Of a stretch of 64,000 nt of DNA, positions 62,882 through 64,000 are shown piece by piece; position 1 is the first letter of the stretch; each line of letters opens with the position of its first letter. A program made the translations under genes and the position numbers. Under the pieces are notes generated by a model. That model was not told where the DNA came from, searched no databases, and worked only from the letters and a program-made list of their open reading frames with translations. Origin of the DNA: Faecalibacter sp. LW9 (lineage in GTDB: Bacteria; Bacteroidota; Bacteroidia; Flavobacteriales; Weeksellaceae); NCBI RefSeq assembly GCF_034661295.1, contig NZ_CP141062.1:1116001-1180000 (forward strand), written 5' to 3'.

Positions 62882-64000
62882 TTAATTTGGAATATTGATA
62901 AAGGCCCTAAAACCTTTAGAAATCTTAAAATTAATAGTTCCATCAATACCACGAATGCGGTTTTCCATATTTCGGATTCCATTTTTTGATAAAATGTCTT
63001 GATCAATGGAAATTGAACCATTATCAACATATTTAATTTCTAAATTTTTACCTTCCTGCAAGAAACTAATAACCACTAAAGAACAATCACTGTGTTTTTT
63101 CATATTGGTCATTAATTCCATTAATACGCGATAAATCACAATTTTGATATGATTTTCCATCGTGTCCCAATTCACTAAATCAATTCCTTTGGTTAAGATG
63201 TTCACATCTTCAGATTTATAAGATGCTAGCATACTGTCCAATTCTTTTTTAAAATTGGCTGTATCTACTGTATTTGTTTGGCGTGAAATGCTACGGGTTT
63301 GCGCATAAATATGATCTAAATTATCGGATAATTTTTTCTTTAAAAATTGATTTTCAAATTGAATGGATTCTAATAAGGTAATGGCATTGAATAAATCATT
63401 AGCCAACTCATCATGCAACTTTTGCGAAAGTGATACTTCCGTATCGTAAATGGTTTTCAGACGATCATTCTTACGTTTTTGTTTCTGTTGATATATTCTT
63501 ACATAAAAAATGATAATTGCAATTATAAGTATTGCAATGGCAATGATGGTTGAAATTTTAGCACGTTCTAATTCTAATAAATGTTCCGCTCTTTCCAGGG
63601 ATAATGCTTGTATTTCATCGCGATTCTTATCCGCATCATACTTCAGTTTAGCAAATTGATATTTGGTTTTGCTTCGTGATAATTGGAGGCTATCATTTAA
63701 TTCAATAAATTCTTTGATAACGCTAGGATTAGAACCCGAATTGATTTCTATAAGTTTCTTTAATGCAGATAGACGTGCTTCAATATTTTCAGTTACAAAG
63801 GATAAATCATACATCTGTTTTGCATAATCCGCTGCACGCTGAGGATCTTTTGCTTCATAATATTCAGAAAGATGCTGAAGATTAACACTTTGTCCATGGG
63901 CATAATCGATCTTTTTTCTAATATCTAAAGCTTTTAGTAATTCGCTTTCTATATTCAAAGATGGATTCTTTAACCATTTAGCATAGGCTAAGTTGTCAAT
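62882..64000 (-). CDS. Two-component histidine kinase with TPR-like sensor region (5' partial)
   Basis: The frame is open to the right window edge; 372 residues are visible. The N-terminal visible part has tetratricopeptide-like helices (about 15-95, KDPQRAADYAKQMYDLSF), then one membrane helix (about 147-165), then a HisKA_3-type dimerisation domain with the phospho-acceptor His in QKLHDELANDLFNAI, and a HATPase_c domain with MELMTNMKKHSDCS (N box) and NGIRNMENRIRG (G box). It pairs with the NarL-type regulator. Listing the TTG at 63958 as the start would be wrong because sequence continues upstream. Confidence 0.88.
   Translation of the reverse strand: MDNLAYAKWLKNPSLNIESELLKALDIRKKIDYAHGQSVNLQHLSEYYEAKDPQRAADYAKQMYDLSFVTENIEARLSALKKLIEINSGSNPSVIKEFIELNDSLQLSRSKTKYQFAKLKYDADKNRDEIQALSLERAEHLLELERAKISTIIAIAILIIAIIIFYVRIYQQKQKRKNDRLKTIYDTEVSLSQKLHDELANDLFNAITLLESIQFENQFLKKKLSDNLDHIYAQTRSISRQTNTVDTANFKKELDSMLASYKSEDVNILTKGIDLVNWDTMENHIKIVIYRVLMELMTNMKKHSDCSLVVISFLQEGKNLEIKYVDNGSISIDQDILSKNGIRNMENRIRGIDGTINFKISKGFRAFINIPN

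Noticed and set aside
1-64000. CRISPR arrays, prophage, rRNA genes, toxin-antitoxin or restriction systems
   Set aside because: No regularly spaced repeats, phage structural genes, rRNA sequence or recognisable defence genes were found.

Overview
The window is chromosomal DNA of a low-GC Bacteroidota bacterium, most likely class Flavobacteriia and probably the Weeksellaceae (Empedobacter/Chryseobacterium-like). This placement is inferred from gene content, not from a 16S gene. The signs are a short NuoG, a mevalonate-pathway HMG-CoA reductase, tandem POT peptide transporters beside a DPP IV-type peptidase, ECF sigma/anti-sigma modules tied to small outer-membrane barrels, a TonB-plug/beta-barrel protein, DUF2141/DUF2147/DUF2480/DUF3857 proteins, and a tRNA promoter of the Bacteroidota form TTTG-N19-TATATTTG.

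Layout. 1-10075: the distal part of a complex I operon, nuoE (5' cut by the window edge) to nuoN, tightly packed on +. 10109-11170: a membrane/thioredoxin-fold gene enclosed by two identical 46-bp copies of one terminator. 11206-16215: M1 aminopeptidase, coaX and an AT-rich acyltransferase whose last codon was hit by a 1.3-kb IS3-family element. 16298-18578: ECF sigma, anti-sigma and outer-membrane protein. 18636-21929 (-): a SIMPL/PH pair and an HMG-CoA reductase/cysteine-cluster/small membrane protein operon. 22110-29771: a peptide-use cluster (DPP IV-like peptidase, three POT transporters, a secreted thioredoxin-fold protein). 29761-36514: ComEC, DUF2141, a lipoprotein/sigma/anti-sigma-barrel operon on -, lpxB and a DUF2480 gene. 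36559-46877: TonB-plug barrel protein, methylmalonyl-CoA mutase large subunit, nucleoid-associated protein, era, universal stress protein, DUF445. 46927-52972 (-): ecotin, tRNA-Asn, a TIGR02117-like gene broken by an in-frame TAG, clpB, and cysE-cysK. 53274-57284: DUF2147, an MsbA-type ABC exporter, and mazG-aroA. 57377-64000 (-): dtd with two DUF3857/transglutaminase-like secreted proteins, a small orphan protein, and a NarL-type response regulator with its TPR histidine kinase (cut by the right edge).

Most of the window is ordinary core genome. The points that deserve a second look are local: the duplicated terminator around a cargo gene, the IS element in a stop-adjacent codon with the ancestral end reconstructible, two contrasting sigma/anti-sigma/barrel architectures, a perfect 32-bp palindrome between cysE and the DUF2147 gene, a pair of transglutaminase-like proteins of which one has lost its cysteine, and the amber-interrupted gene. 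I found no CRISPR array, prophage, rRNA operon or recognisable defence system, and no clear candidate for a wholly new system.
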